Below, in pieces: positions 15,500-27,500 of a stretch of DNA of 64,000 bases. The notes beneath the pieces were generated by a model. That model ran no database searches and was not told the DNA's origin. It saw nothing but the letters and a program-made list of their open reading frames with translations. The stretch covers positions 4,402,001 to 4,466,000 of the forward strand of contig CP021237.1 in assembly GCA_002151545.1 (NCBI GenBank), written 5' to 3'. Position 1 is the stretch's first letter. Every line of letters starts with the position of its first letter. A program made the position numbers and the translations under genes. Source of the stretch: Sphingobacteriaceae bacterium GW460-11-11-14-LB5 (GTDB taxonomy: Bacteria > Bacteroidota > Bacteroidia > Sphingobacteriales > Sphingobacteriaceae).

Positions 15500-17500
15500 T
15501 TATTTTTTGGTTACTTTAAATTCAGTTCTTCTGTTTTTTGCTCTTCCTTCCGGATTATCTTTTTTCTTGCGTTTCACTACGATTTCGTTAGGCGCAATCG
15601 GCATCGATTCTCCATAACCTTTTGAGGTCATTCTGGCCGCAGCAATTCCTTTACTTTCTAAATAATCAGTACAAGATTTTGCTCTTCTGTTCGATAGATC
15701 TAAATTATACTCATCTGTTCCGATGTTATCGGTATGAGAACCTAATTCAATTTCCATTTCAGGGTTATCTTCCATAATCGGGATCAGGAAGTCTAATACT
15801 TTTTTAGAAGGCTCGGTCAGTTCGGCACTGTTAAATTCGTAATAAACATTATCCAAAGCCATCGGAATACCCAATTTGAAAGGGCTTAAGCAGTAATCTT
15901 TATAAATCAAGGTATCTGCTTTTGCTAGTTCTTCGTAAGGATAGTTTTTAGTTACTGCGAAATAATTATCTTTTGCAAAAAGCAATTTAATTGGTCTTTT
16001 TGAATCTACTTTAAACCTGTAAATACCATCGCTACCAGTCGTTATTTTCTGTGGTCCTTCGGCATTGGTTAAAGTGACATCGGCACCTGCTAAAGGCAAT
16101 TTAGTTTTACAATCGGTTAAAAGGCCTGCGATTGAAAGGAATTCTTTTTTCACTTCAAACAATTCTAAACAGCAGGATGATTCGCGATCGGAACTGATAT
16201 AACCTTTTGTTCCTTTATCATCAGTTGCGGTAAAGTAAAGATCATCTTTTGATGAGTTGAATGGATAACCCAGGTTTTTAGGATTAGACCAGTTTACCAG
16301 ATCGCCTTCTGATTCAAAGAAATCAAGACCACCGAAACCAACCCGTCCATCGGTACTAAACAATAACTTTTTGGTTAGGGGGTTATAGTATGGTGCACGT
16401 TCGTCATCTTCGGTATTAATGGTTGGGCCAAAATTTACCGCCTGACCTAATGAACCGTCTTCGCGCACGGCACAATACCAAAGATCGAATTTACCATAAC
16501 CACCACTTCTATCTGATGAGAAAAGAAGGAACTTACCATCGCTGGTTACAAAAGGTTGTGATGAATTAAAATCTTTACTGTTTACCTGTAAACCAACCGG
16601 TAGCGGATCTGACCACTTATCGCCCGTTTTTTTAGCGCTATAAATTGCATATTTTTCCTTTTCTCTCCAGGTGGTAAAATACACGGTATTTCCGTCTGGT
16701 GTAAAGCTGGCCGCTGCAATCTCTACATTTTTAGGAAAATTAATATCGATCTTTTTTACAGCCACATCAGCAGCAGTTAATTCGCCTTTAGCTGAATAAA
16801 GGTTGTTAATAAAAGGATTGGTTTTAGTGGATACCTGAACTTCTCCGGCATCAGTTTTAACCATGTCTTTTTTACTTCCTACGGCAACAGGGCGCGATGA
16901 GGTGAAATAAAATTCGTTATTAATTTTAACAGGCGCATAATTAGATCCTAAACCATTTACGTTAGCTGGCATTTTTTTGACTTGAACCATACGTGGAAAA
17001 CGCATTTCTTCGATCGCAAATTTGCAGGATTCGATTTCTTTTTGGGCATCTTTTACCAAAACATCACCAGGATTTTTTTGGATAAACTGCTGAAAGGCAT
17101 CAATAGCCAGGTTAAATTTTTTGTTTGCCCTTAAGCTTTCGGCATAATAAAACAAGGCTTTTCTAAAACGTGTATTGGTAAAGGTTATCGCTACCCCATA
17201 ATATTTTTCGGCCTCGTTAAATTCTCTGTACAGCCTGCTAGATTCGGCCAGGTTAAAGATCGATCCTTCATAATCTTCTATCACTTTATCATCAGTTGCC
17301 GATTTTCTTTCCTTACCATATGGCAAAATAACCTGGCTGCTATCGCCGGTAATTTTTAAGGCTTTTTTATAAAAAGTAGATGCAGCATAATAATCCTTAT
17401 TTTCAAAATAAGTATCTGCAACCTTTTTATAATTTACCACATACTGAGCGTTTGCAAAACTGCCAAATGCCACTAACAAAAAGAGTAATATTTTTTTCAT
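15500..17500 (-). CDS. PorE-like OmpA family protein (TPR, beta-propeller, regulatory-like, OmpA domains)
   Basis: 666-residue periplasmic/outer-membrane protein. The signal peptide is MKKILLFLLVAFGSFANA. TPR-like helices occupy about 20-150 (YFENKDYYAASTFYKKAL, NKKFNLAIDAFQQFIQKNPGD). PD40-type propeller blades occupy ~180-420 (FTPDGNTVYFTTW, TSDGKFLLFSSDRSGGYGKFDLW). A carboxypeptidase-regulatory-like fold covers ~435-520. The C-terminal OmpA peptidoglycan-binding domain has YYEFNSAELTEPSKKVLDFL and LGSHTDNIGTDEYNLDLSNR. This order is that of PorE, which links the type IX secretion machinery to peptidoglycan. An ATG at 17527 would add nine residues before the signal peptide; 17500 is preferred. 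Last gene of the adhesin/PorP operon. Confidence 0.88.
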   Translation of the reverse strand: MKKILLFLLVAFGSFANAQYVVNYKKVADTYFENKDYYAASTFYKKALKITGDSSQVILPYGKERKSATDDKVIEDYEGSIFNLAESSRLYREFNEAEKYYGVAITFTNTRFRKALFYYAESLRANKKFNLAIDAFQQFIQKNPGDVLVKDAQKEIESCKFAIEEMRFPRMVQVKKMPANVNGLGSNYAPVKINNEFYFTSSRPVAVGSKKDMVKTDAGEVQVSTKTNPFINNLYSAKGELTAADVAVKKIDINFPKNVEIAAASFTPDGNTVYFTTWREKEKYAIYSAKKTGDKWSDPLPVGLQVNSKDFNSSQPFVTSDGKFLLFSSDRSGGYGKFDLWYCAVREDGSLGQAVNFGPTINTEDDERAPYYNPLTKKLLFSTDGRVGFGGLDFFESEGDLVNWSNPKNLGYPFNSSKDDLYFTATDDKGTKGYISSDRESSCCLELFEVKKEFLSIAGLLTDCKTKLPLAGADVTLTNAEGPQKITTGSDGIYRFKVDSKRPIKLLFAKDNYFAVTKNYPYEELAKADTLIYKDYCLSPFKLGIPMALDNVYYEFNSAELTEPSKKVLDFLIPIMEDNPEMEIELGSHTDNIGTDEYNLDLSNRRAKSCTDYLESKGIAAARMTSKGYGESMPIAPNEIVVKRKKKDNPEGRAKNRRTEFKVTKK

Positions 17501-17511
17501 TTGGATTTCTA

Positions 17512-18513
17512 TTATAAACGTGGACAAAAGAAGTTTGGACCAATAATTCCGTTACGGCCAATAAGTGATATGGAAAGCTCTAAACCACCGTTACTGTTTG
17601 ATGCCCGGTTGAAAGTAGAGGTATTAACATCATAACTTAATCCGAACACCATGTTTTTTAACTGAAGGCCTACAAAGGCAATTGCAGCATCTTTATTACG
17701 GTAGTTGCCACCAAACAAAATGTTTGCTGATGGATTAACGTTAAGTTGTGCATAAGCCCCTAACGAAACTTCGTTTGTATTACCCTGATACATAAACAAT
17801 GCGTTGGGTACGATATCCAATAACTCCGAAGCCTTGATCCGCGCGCCACCATGTGCAGTAAAACGAACAGGGATACGTGAGTTTGAACCAGAGAAACGAT
17901 CGGTTGGGCGTGTTAAATGTGCTGCACTTGCGCCTAAGAAAACGTTAACACTTTTATTCGGGTTACCATCAAAGAACATGATCCCTGCATTAACATCCGG
18001 AACCAATGAAGACTGTGATGAAAGTGTTTCACCACTCATCATTCCACCATCATAACCCGAAATCGGATTAAACTGGTTGCCGAACCTGGCTTGAGAGAAA
18101 TCGAAGCTACGGTTAATAATCCCCGCCTGTAATCCAAAACTAATCATCTGTAAACCTTCGGCCCCAAACCTCAAACGGTACGAACCGGATACCAATGCCG
18201 ACAGGTAGTTAAAATCTAACTCCCCTGCCCTTTGGTTTAAAATGGTTGCACCAAATGCAAAGTTCTTTTTTGGTGCCATGTCGAAGGAGGCACCACCTGT
18301 TAAGAAAGAACTGTTAAGTGCACTCCATTGTTGTTTAAAGTTTACCGTTGCACGGTAATCGCCGTCTATCACCCCGGTTAAGGCCGGGTTAAGGTATAAC
18401 GGATTTGCATAATATTGTGAAAAATGCGGATCAGTTTGTGCAAAGGATTTAGCTGTACACAGCAGCAATCCTAGCACTGCAACATATATTTTTAAAGCCG
18501 ATAGTATTTTCAT
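17512..18513 (-). CDS. PorP/SprF family type IX secretion system membrane protein
   Basis: 333-residue outer-membrane beta-barrel with a signal peptide ending SFAQ. It opens with the family signature TDPHFSQYYANPLYLNPALTG, followed by YRATVNFKQQW. It ends with the common FGLSYDVNTSTF and LELSISLIGR strands. In Flavobacterium johnsoniae SprF is needed for export of the linked giant adhesin SprB. Here it lies 37 bases downstream of a 4217-residue CHU_C adhesin, the same arrangement, so it is probably the dedicated export/anchoring partner of that adhesin. Confidence 0.93.
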   Translation of the reverse strand: MKILSALKIYVAVLGLLLCTAKSFAQTDPHFSQYYANPLYLNPALTGVIDGDYRATVNFKQQWSALNSSFLTGGASFDMAPKKNFAFGATILNQRAGELDFNYLSALVSGSYRLRFGAEGLQMISFGLQAGIINRSFDFSQARFGNQFNPISGYDGGMMSGETLSSQSSLVPDVNAGIMFFDGNPNKSVNVFLGASAAHLTRPTDRFSGSNSRIPVRFTAHGGARIKASELLDIVPNALFMYQGNTNEVSLGAYAQLNVNPSANILFGGNYRNKDAAIAFVGLQLKNMVFGLSYDVNTSTFNRASNSNGGLELSISLIGRNGIIGPNFFCPRL

Positions 18514-18550
18514 GGTCTTTGATTTTATCTGTTTATTATTAATCCTCTTC

Positions 18551-21500
18551 TTATCTAATCAGCGTTACTGTACCTTTTCTCAATGATGTTGTTCCATTGG
18601 TGAAGGTGATATCAACCATATACACATACACACCAATTGGTTGATTTACACCTTTAAAAGTTCCATCCCATCCATTTGCTACATTGTCTGACTGGAATAT
18701 CAATTGACCCCATTGTGTGTAAATACTCATTTTGGCGCTTGATATGGTATTACCGTAGATTAAGAAGGTATCGTTCTTACCGTCGTTATTCGGCGTAAAT
18801 GCATTTGGTATGTAAACCTGATCTCCAAAAGGATTAGCAGCTTTACCAGTTACCGGAGTTGAATTTGCGCTGGTTTGGCACTCAAGCTGACCTCTGGCCC
18901 TTACAATAATGGTTACACTTTGATCTGGTTTCAAGCCTGTAGCTAAATAGGTTGTTCCGGTTGATCCACTTGTTGGATTGATCCAGGTTAAACCATTATC
19001 CAGCGAAACTTCGTATGCCGTAGCACCTGCAACCGCAGCCCATGCAAAGGTTACACTATTTGGTGTTGTGCTTTGTACCACTACTACTGGTTTTTCTAAT
19101 ACCGGCAATACATTCACCGTAACACCCGTTCTTGTTGGACTTGCACAACCACCCACTGCTACTGCTTCTACGTAATAGATTGTGGTAGCCGTTAAGTTTG
19201 GTGTAGTAAAGGTTATACCTTCTGCTAATACGGGTCCGCCAGAGCTTGCTGCATACCATCTGTAAACTAATCCTGTTACCGGATTATTAACCGTTAATAT
19301 GGTTGAACTACCTGCGCAAAGTGTTCCGTTTGCTGCTGTTACCGATGCTGGTGCAACTGGTACTGGTAGCGCAATTACATTTACTGGCGTTCTAGATGAT
19401 GAAATACAAGTTCCGTTTGCACCTTCAACATAATAAGTGATGTTTGCGTTAACTGCAGGTGTTGTAAAGTTTACGCCTGTGCCTGCTAACGTTCCGCCTA
19501 TTGCTGCGGTGTACCAATTGTAGGTTACCCCAGTTTGAGGGTTGGTAACCGTTAATACAGCCGGACTTCCTGTACAAACACTAACAGATGTTGCGGCAAC
19601 TGTTGGTACCGTAGGTTTCGCATTTACAGTTACCGTTACTTTAACACGCCCACCGTTGTTGTTACAACCTCCCGTACCGATTGCTAAAATGTAGTAATCT
19701 GTGGTGGCACTTAAAGCGGTAGTATTAAATGTTGTACCGGTGAATAATAAATTACCGGCAACTGCTGCATTGTACCATTCGTAGGTCACTCCTGCTTGTG
19801 CATTCGTTACGGTTAGTGTTGCTCCATCGCCTGCACAAACACCACCATTCGGACCAGATACTACTGGATTGTTAGGTAATGCATTTACGGTAATGGCTAC
19901 AGCCCTTGCTGTTGCAGCGGTATTTTCACATTTGTTATCACCTTTAACGGTTACATAGTATGTGGCGTTTGCCGTTAATACCGGAGTAGTAAACACTGGA
20001 CCAGTAAATACCACTGTATTTAAGGTCGCATCGCTATACCAGGTAAATATTGGATTAGTCACCGTTGTGCTGCTTGCTGCTAATGTTGCTGCTGTGCTTG
20101 CACAAACTGAAGTTGATCCGTTTACGGTAATATCTGTTGCCACCGCATTTGGATTAACAGTAACAGTTACTGTTTTCGCGTTCGCCGCAGTGTTTTCACA
20201 TTTATTGCTTCCTTTAACCGTTACATAATAAGTTTTAGTAGCTGTTAATACAGGAGTGGTAAATATTGGTCCGGTAAAGGCCACACTGGTTAACGAAGCA
20301 TCGTTGTACCAGGTAAATACCGGATTGGTTACAGTTGTTGAACTTGCATTGATTACCGCTGTTCCTGAACCACATATTCTAGCTGGGGTTGATAAGGTAA
20401 TATCCGCAGCTGTTGCGCCTTGATTAACATTAACCGTTACCACTTTAGCCGTGATACCTGAGTTTTCACACTTGTTATCACCTTTAACTGTAACATAATA
20501 TTTAGTTGTTGCAGTTAATACAGGGGTAACGAATGATGTTCCTACGTAAGCTACCGAAGTTAAGGCCGCATCGTTGTACCAGGTAAATGTTGGATTGGTT
20601 ACGGTAGTTGTACTGGCTACTAACGTCGTTCCAGATCCTGAGCAGATTGTGGCATCAGTTGCTGTTATATCTGCAGCAGTAGCAACCGGATTAACGGTTA
20701 TTGTAATTACCCTGGCTGTACCCGGTGCATTTTCACATTTATTATCGCCTTTAACCGTTACATAATAAGTGGTGGTGCTGTTTAAAGCAGGTGTAGTATA
20801 GGTTGCGCCAATGAAACTTACATTGGTTAAAGCGGCATCACTATACCAGGTAAATACCGGATTAGTTACTGTTGGTGATGTTGCACTTAATACGGCCGAT
20901 GATCCTGCGCAAGCAGATGTGCTTCCGTTTAGAATAATATCGGTAGTTGTTGCCAATGGATTAACCGTCACGGTTACTGCTTTAGCATCAGCTGCAGTGT
21001 TTTCACATTTATTGGCACCTTTAACGCTTACATAATAAGTAGTGGTGGCCGTTAATCCGGTTACGGTAAACGTTGGACCCGTAAATACTACACTGGTTAA
21101 TGAAGCATCGCTATACCATGTAAATACTGGCTGGGTTACTGTTGTACTCGAAGCCATTAACATTACAGTAGAACCTGAACAGATTTTAGCATTGCTTACT
21201 GCAATATCTGCAGCTGTTGCAAATTCTTTAACGGTTACGGTAACTACCTTAGCATTTGCCGCTAAATTCTCACATTTATTATCACCTCTTACGGTTACAT
21301 AGTAAGTAGTGGTGGCACTAAGTGCAGGTGTAGTAAAGCTGGCACCTACATGAGCTACAGTGGTTAATGCTGCATTGCTATACCAGGTAAATACCGGATT
21401 AATTACTGTTGTTGTTGAAGCAGACAGTGCGGCTGTTGATCCTTTACAGATCGTTGTTATACCATTGATGGCAATATCTGAATCAGTAGCTGCCGGATTA

Positions 21501-24500
21501 ACAGTGATGGTAATCGATTTTGCAGTAGCTGCTGTATTCTCACATTTATTATCGCCTTTAACCGTTACATAATAAGTGGTGGTTGCATTAAGTGCAGGTG
21601 TAATAAAGTTAGCACCTGTAAACGCTACCGTAGTTAAAGCCGCATCACTGTACCAGGTAAATACCGGGTTGGTTACTGTGGTGCTGGTTGCATTTAAAGT
21701 AACAGAAGAGCCACCGCAAATGGTGCTTGTTCCTGCTAAGTTAATATCAGTAGGGCCGGCAACTGGGTTAACCGTTACGGTTACCTCTTTTGCATTACCT
21801 GCTGTATTTGCACATTTATTTGTGCCGCTAACGGTAACATAATATTTAGTTGTTACGGTAATGGCTGGTGTATTAAATACGGCACCTACAAAAGCTACCT
21901 GTGTTAAGGCGGCATCGCTGTACCAGGTAAACACGGGACTGGTCACTGTTGTACTACTTGCAGTAAGTACTGCTGTTCCAGAAGCACATAATGATGTTGT
22001 TCCGGTTACTGTTACATCGGCAGCAACTGCTGATGGATTAACTGTAATGGAAACCTTGGTACGTGTTGAGTTTGAACAACCCGCTCCACTTACGGCTTCC
22101 ACATAGTAATCATGTGGTCCTACTGCAAGCGATGCAGGTGTAGTAAAGCTACTGTTGTTGGTTACCAACATGTTGCCGCCTGTAGCAGCATCGTACCAGT
22201 TATAAGTAATACCTGCCACTGCCTGTACACTTAAGGTAGCAGATGAGCCGATACAAGTTGTGGCTGGGTTGGTAGTAGACGGAATCGGTGCTACTGCCGG
22301 AGGTAAGATAGTTACCACTACTTTGGTTCCTAAAGTCTCGCAACCATTAGCTGTTGCCGTTACCGAATAGGTATAAGTACCTGCAGTTAAAGCTGGATCT
22401 GTTGTGAAAGTTGTTCCGTCTTTTCCTGCCTGATAAGTTGAGCCTAAGTACCATTTGTATACCACTCCTGCTTGTGGGTTCTGCACGCTCAATGTTGCAG
22501 ATGAACCTTGACAAGCACTTGCTGTAGCAGCGCTAACGGTTGGTGTGGTGATTACACGCTGTGCATAATCTAAATTAACAGATGTTAATGCGCCCAATAA
22601 GCCCGAGCTTAACCTCAATTCTGCTCCATCAAATTTACTGGTTGGAACGAAGGTTAATATAGCAGATGTACCGCCTGATAATAATTTTAAACTGATTAAT
22701 GGGTTAGATATTGAAACCGCATCGTTATTGCTGGTTGTACCCTGGAAAGTAGTTACCGTTAAGTTGTTTAACACCCCTACTGAAAGCAATGCACCCGGAG
22801 TGGTAATTTTCACTCTTAAAGTATCGCCTACATTTGATAATCCGGTAAAGCCAACCTGGTGATAAACAGATGCACCAAGTAATCCCACTGGGATAACTAA
22901 ACTAGATCCGGTATTGATATCGTTATCAACCGCAAAAGTTGGATTGAAAACACCGGCCAGTAAAGCTACGCCCGTTACACCGCTTGCAACTGTTGTGGTA
23001 GCCGCTCCACAAGGTGTGGTTACCGGTGTACCATTAGGAATTACGGTAACCGTTACCGTTGCCCTGCTTGTTGCAGTACATCCACCCGGAACTGTAGCTT
23101 CTACATAATACGTTGTAGTTGCGGTTAATTGTGGTGTTACATAAGTTTCACCAGTATATACCGGAACTAGTCCGTTTGCAGTAGTGTACCAGTTAATGGT
23201 TGCACCTGCTGTGCTCGAAGTTGCTTTTAATACGGCAACAGAACCTTCACTGATGGTAATTGATGGCGGCGTAATTACCGGAACATCTATAGTACCCAAT
23301 ATAATTTTAGCCTCAGTTCTTGTTGACGAGCTACCGCAGCCATTTACCGCTGCCACGAAATAACTTCTGTTGGCTGCAATTAATGGTGTTGTAAAGTTAT
23401 CACCTGTAAACAATACGGTTGTAGATACTGCTGTATCGTACCAGTTATAGGTTGTGCCTACAATTGGATTTTTAACCTGGAAAGTAACCGATGTATTCGG
23501 ACAAGTATTAACAGATGCTGATAATAGATCTGGTGTTACCGGTGCCGGGTTGGTGGTTACATTAACTACTGTTTTATAACTTACGCAACCTGTTGCAGAA
23601 ACTGCGGCAACATAGAATTTCGTATCGCCTGTTAATACTGGTGTGGTAAATATGATACCATCTTTACCAGTTAAGTAAGTGCCTGTGGCATCGTACCACC
23701 TGTAAGTTAAACTTGCTGATGGGTTGCTTACCTCAAGCTGAGCGGTTTGGCCCACACAAGCCGTAACATTTGCTGATGCTACAGTTGGTGCCACTAAAAT
23801 ACGTTGTGCGTAATTTAAGTTGATTGATGTTAAAGCACCTAATAAACCAGAGTTTAACCTTACTTCTACCCCATCGAAAACATTCGTTGGTACAAAAGTG
23901 ATCAAAGCCTGGGTATTGCCGCTTAGCAATTGAATATTGATTAAGTTATCATTTAACAATCTCGAATCACCATTGCTGTTGGTTCCAACATAAGTGGTAA
24001 TAGAGGCGTTTCCTAATAACGAAAGTGATAATAGTTTTCCTGGTGATGATACCAGAACACGTACGGTATCACCAACTTTAGATAACGAACCGAAACCAAC
24101 TCTTTGATAAACAGATGCACCAAGTGCTCCAACTGGCATAACCAGTGAAGATGCAGTTTGTGTATCGTTATCAATCGCTAATGTTGGATTAAACACGCCT
24201 GATAATAAAGCTACACCTGTAACGCCACCAACTTGTGTGGTTGCCGCCTCGCATGGTACCGGATTTGGAGATCCGTTTCCATCAACGGTGATGGTTACCT
24301 GAACGCGACTTGCAGAAGTACAACCATTGGTAGAAACAGATTCTACATAATAGGTTGTAGTAGCCAATAATGGAGGAGTAACATAAGTAGCGCCTACATA
24401 AACTGGTGTAGTTGAAGTATTAGAAGTATACCAATTGAAAGTATTGGTTGGATCTGCCGAGCTGGCTGTTAAAATTGCAGTTTGCCCTGCGCTCACTGTT

Positions 24501-27500
24501 GATGAACTTGCAGTTACTACAGGTAAAACCGGACGAGGATTTACGGATACAGCCGCCGCAGCACGTGCAGCACTTGTACAGTTTCCTTGAGCGGCTTCAA
24601 CATAATAGGTCGTAGCTGCCGTTAATGCTGGTGTTGGGAACACTGCACCTGTGAAAACCAGGTTTCCACCTACTGCAGCATCGTACCATTTATAAGTTAC
24701 CGCAGCATCTGGATTAGCAACCGATAAAGTTGCTGATGATCCTTCACAAACATTAGCAATTGTAGCCAATACTGGTGTTGGTAATGCTGGTGTAACCGTT
24801 ACCGTTACCGGAACTCTTGTTACGTTCGGACAACCACCTTTGCTTACTTGGATATAATAAGTGGTAGTAGCAGTTAAAGCTGGTGTAGTGAATGTTTCGC
24901 CAGTGGCCAATTGTGTACCACCGGTTGCAGCATCGTACCAGGCTAATGTTGTACCACCGTTTGCTGTTGCAGTTAAAGTTGCAGTGCTTCCGGCACAGAT
25001 GGTTTGAGCACCTGCAGTTACCGTTGGATTAGGATAAATTACCGTTGCACCATAAACATCTAAACTGGTTAAAGCTGTAACTAATGCGCCGAAGCTCACC
25101 TGTACCCTATCATAAGCACCGCCTGCTAATATGGTTGCAGCGAAACGGTTACCTGATAACAGCTGGAGATTTAATAATCCGCCGTTTAATTGTACTGTTT
25201 TTACAACGGTAGTACCATTTAATACGGTAACCGTTACGTTGTTTAATAAACCAACATCAGCTAAACCGGTTGGTAATGCTAAGTCTAAACGAAGACTATC
25301 TGTAGCTGTTCCAGCGTTAGGGAAAATTAATTGTTGGTAACCTGAGCCACCTACACCTACAGAAAGAGATATTCTGGTAAAGTTAGCAGGATCAGCATCA
25401 GTAGAATTTCCTGCGCCGGTTATACCGCACAATAAACAAATTCCGTTTATACCTGAGTTTTGTGAATTAGCAGCGTTACATGCAGTACCACCACCGTTAT
25501 TTAATACGGTAACGGTTACTGGTACGCGGCTTGCACTTTTACAACCACTGGCATTGGTCGTTTCTACATAATAAGTAGTCGTAGCCGATAATGTTGGTGT
25601 AGTAAATGAAGTTCCTGCGCCTACCTGTGTTCCACCTGTAGCAGCATCGTACCATTGAATGGTATTTCCGGCATCAGCCGTTGCCAATAAAGTAGTCGAC
25701 TGTCCGGCGTTAATTACCTGGCTGTTGGTGGTTACTGTTGCCGCAGTTGCTGGTGGGTTAACCGAAACATTAACTGCAGTTCTTGAACTTACAGCTGTTC
25801 CTGATACCGCCTCTACATAAAATACTGTTGGAGCAGTTACTGCAGGTGTTACAAAAACACCTGTATTATTGGTCACCAAAGGTGTACTTCCGGTAGAAGC
25901 ATACCAGTTATAGGTAACACCAGCTTGCAAATTGCTAACGCTTAAGGTAGCAGGGCTTCCGGCACACACTGTAGCTGCTGCAACCACTGGTGCATCGACC
26001 GTTACGGTTAAGCTATAGGCTGTTGTTGCTTTGTTTCCGTTGGCATCTGTTGCGGTTAAAGAGATGATAAACGTTCCACCTAAAGTTGGTGTTCCTGTAA
26101 TTTCTCTTGTTGCCGTATTAAAACTTAATCCCGGAGGAAGGTTTGTTGCTAAATAAGTATATGGTGCTGTTCCACCGGTTACCGCTGGCAAAGTTTGCGT
26201 TGGATATGGTGTACCTACAATACCATTTGGTAAAGTTGCACCAGGTAATGATAATACCCCAATTACTTTAAGTGCATAAGTATTACTTGCGGTTCTGCCT
26301 TCACTATCGGTAGCCGTTACGCCAATTGAATAATTTCCGGCTTGTGTAGGTGTACCCGAAACTTCTCTTGTTGCAGGGTTAAAAGTTAATCCCGCTGGAA
26401 GATTAGTTGCTACATAAGTATATGGACCAACACCACCAGTTGCCGAAGGCAGGGTTTGTGTAGCATATACTGTTCCTTCAGTTCCATCAGGCAAAGTTGC
26501 TGCTGGTAAGACTAAAGGATTAACAACCGTAATGCTATAATTATTGCTTGCTGTTTTTCCGTCAGCATCGGTCACCGTTACCGGTACAGTGAATGTACCT
26601 GCTTGTGTTGGCGTTCCTGAAATTGCTCTTGTAGCCGGATCAAAAGTTAATCCCGGAGGAAGACCAGTTGCCGCATAAGTATAAGGTGTTGTTCCACCCG
26701 TTGCAGATGGAATAGTTTGTGTAGGGTAAACAGTTCCTGTGGTTCCATTGGCTAAAGTTGCCGCAGGTAACACCAAAGGATCGGTTACTTTAAGCGTATA
26801 GTTAGATGTAATGGTATTGCCATTGGCATCTGTTACGGTTACCGGAATCGTAAATGTTCCGATTTGAGTTGGCGTACCTGTAATTTCTCTTGTTGCCGGA
26901 TTAAAGGTTAATCCTGGAGGAACACCAGTAGCCGAATAAGTATAAGGACCTGTTCCGCCTGTTGCAGCTGGAATTCCATTTGTAGTATATGGCGTACCGG
27001 TTACGCCGTTAGGCAATGCTCCCGGAGCCAACGCTAATGCTGGTGTTACCGTTAAGGTAAAAGTAGCAGTTGTGCTACAGCCTTTGGTATCGGTGGCCAC
27101 AACATCGAATGTTGGGTTACCCGTTGCAGTTGGTGTTCCACTTACCAAACCACTTGGCGATAAGGTTAAACCAGCTGGTAAAGTACTGCCGGCAGCTAAG
27201 GTATAAGTATAACCTGGTGTACCGCCGGTAGCAACCGGAAGTTGTTTGCTGTAAGGAGATGCAATGGTTGCATTGGTTAAAGTAGTACCTGCGAATACAA
27301 TTGCCGGATTAACCGTAATTGTTACCGGAACCCTTGTTGTATTTGAACAGGTTCCTTTAGTTACCTGAACATAATAAGTAGTAGTGGTGGTTAAAGCAGG
27401 AGTAGTGAAGTTGGCTCCTGTTCCCACTTGCGTTCCACCTGTTGGTGCGTCGAACCAGGTTAAGGTTGTACCACCATTTGCAGTTGCACTTAAGGTTGCT

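Noticed and set aside
19962-22106. Series of plus-strand frames of 60-90 codons opposite the adhesin repeats
   Set aside because: They recur with the 267-270-bp repeat period and simply mirror the codon pattern of the Ig units on the other strand.
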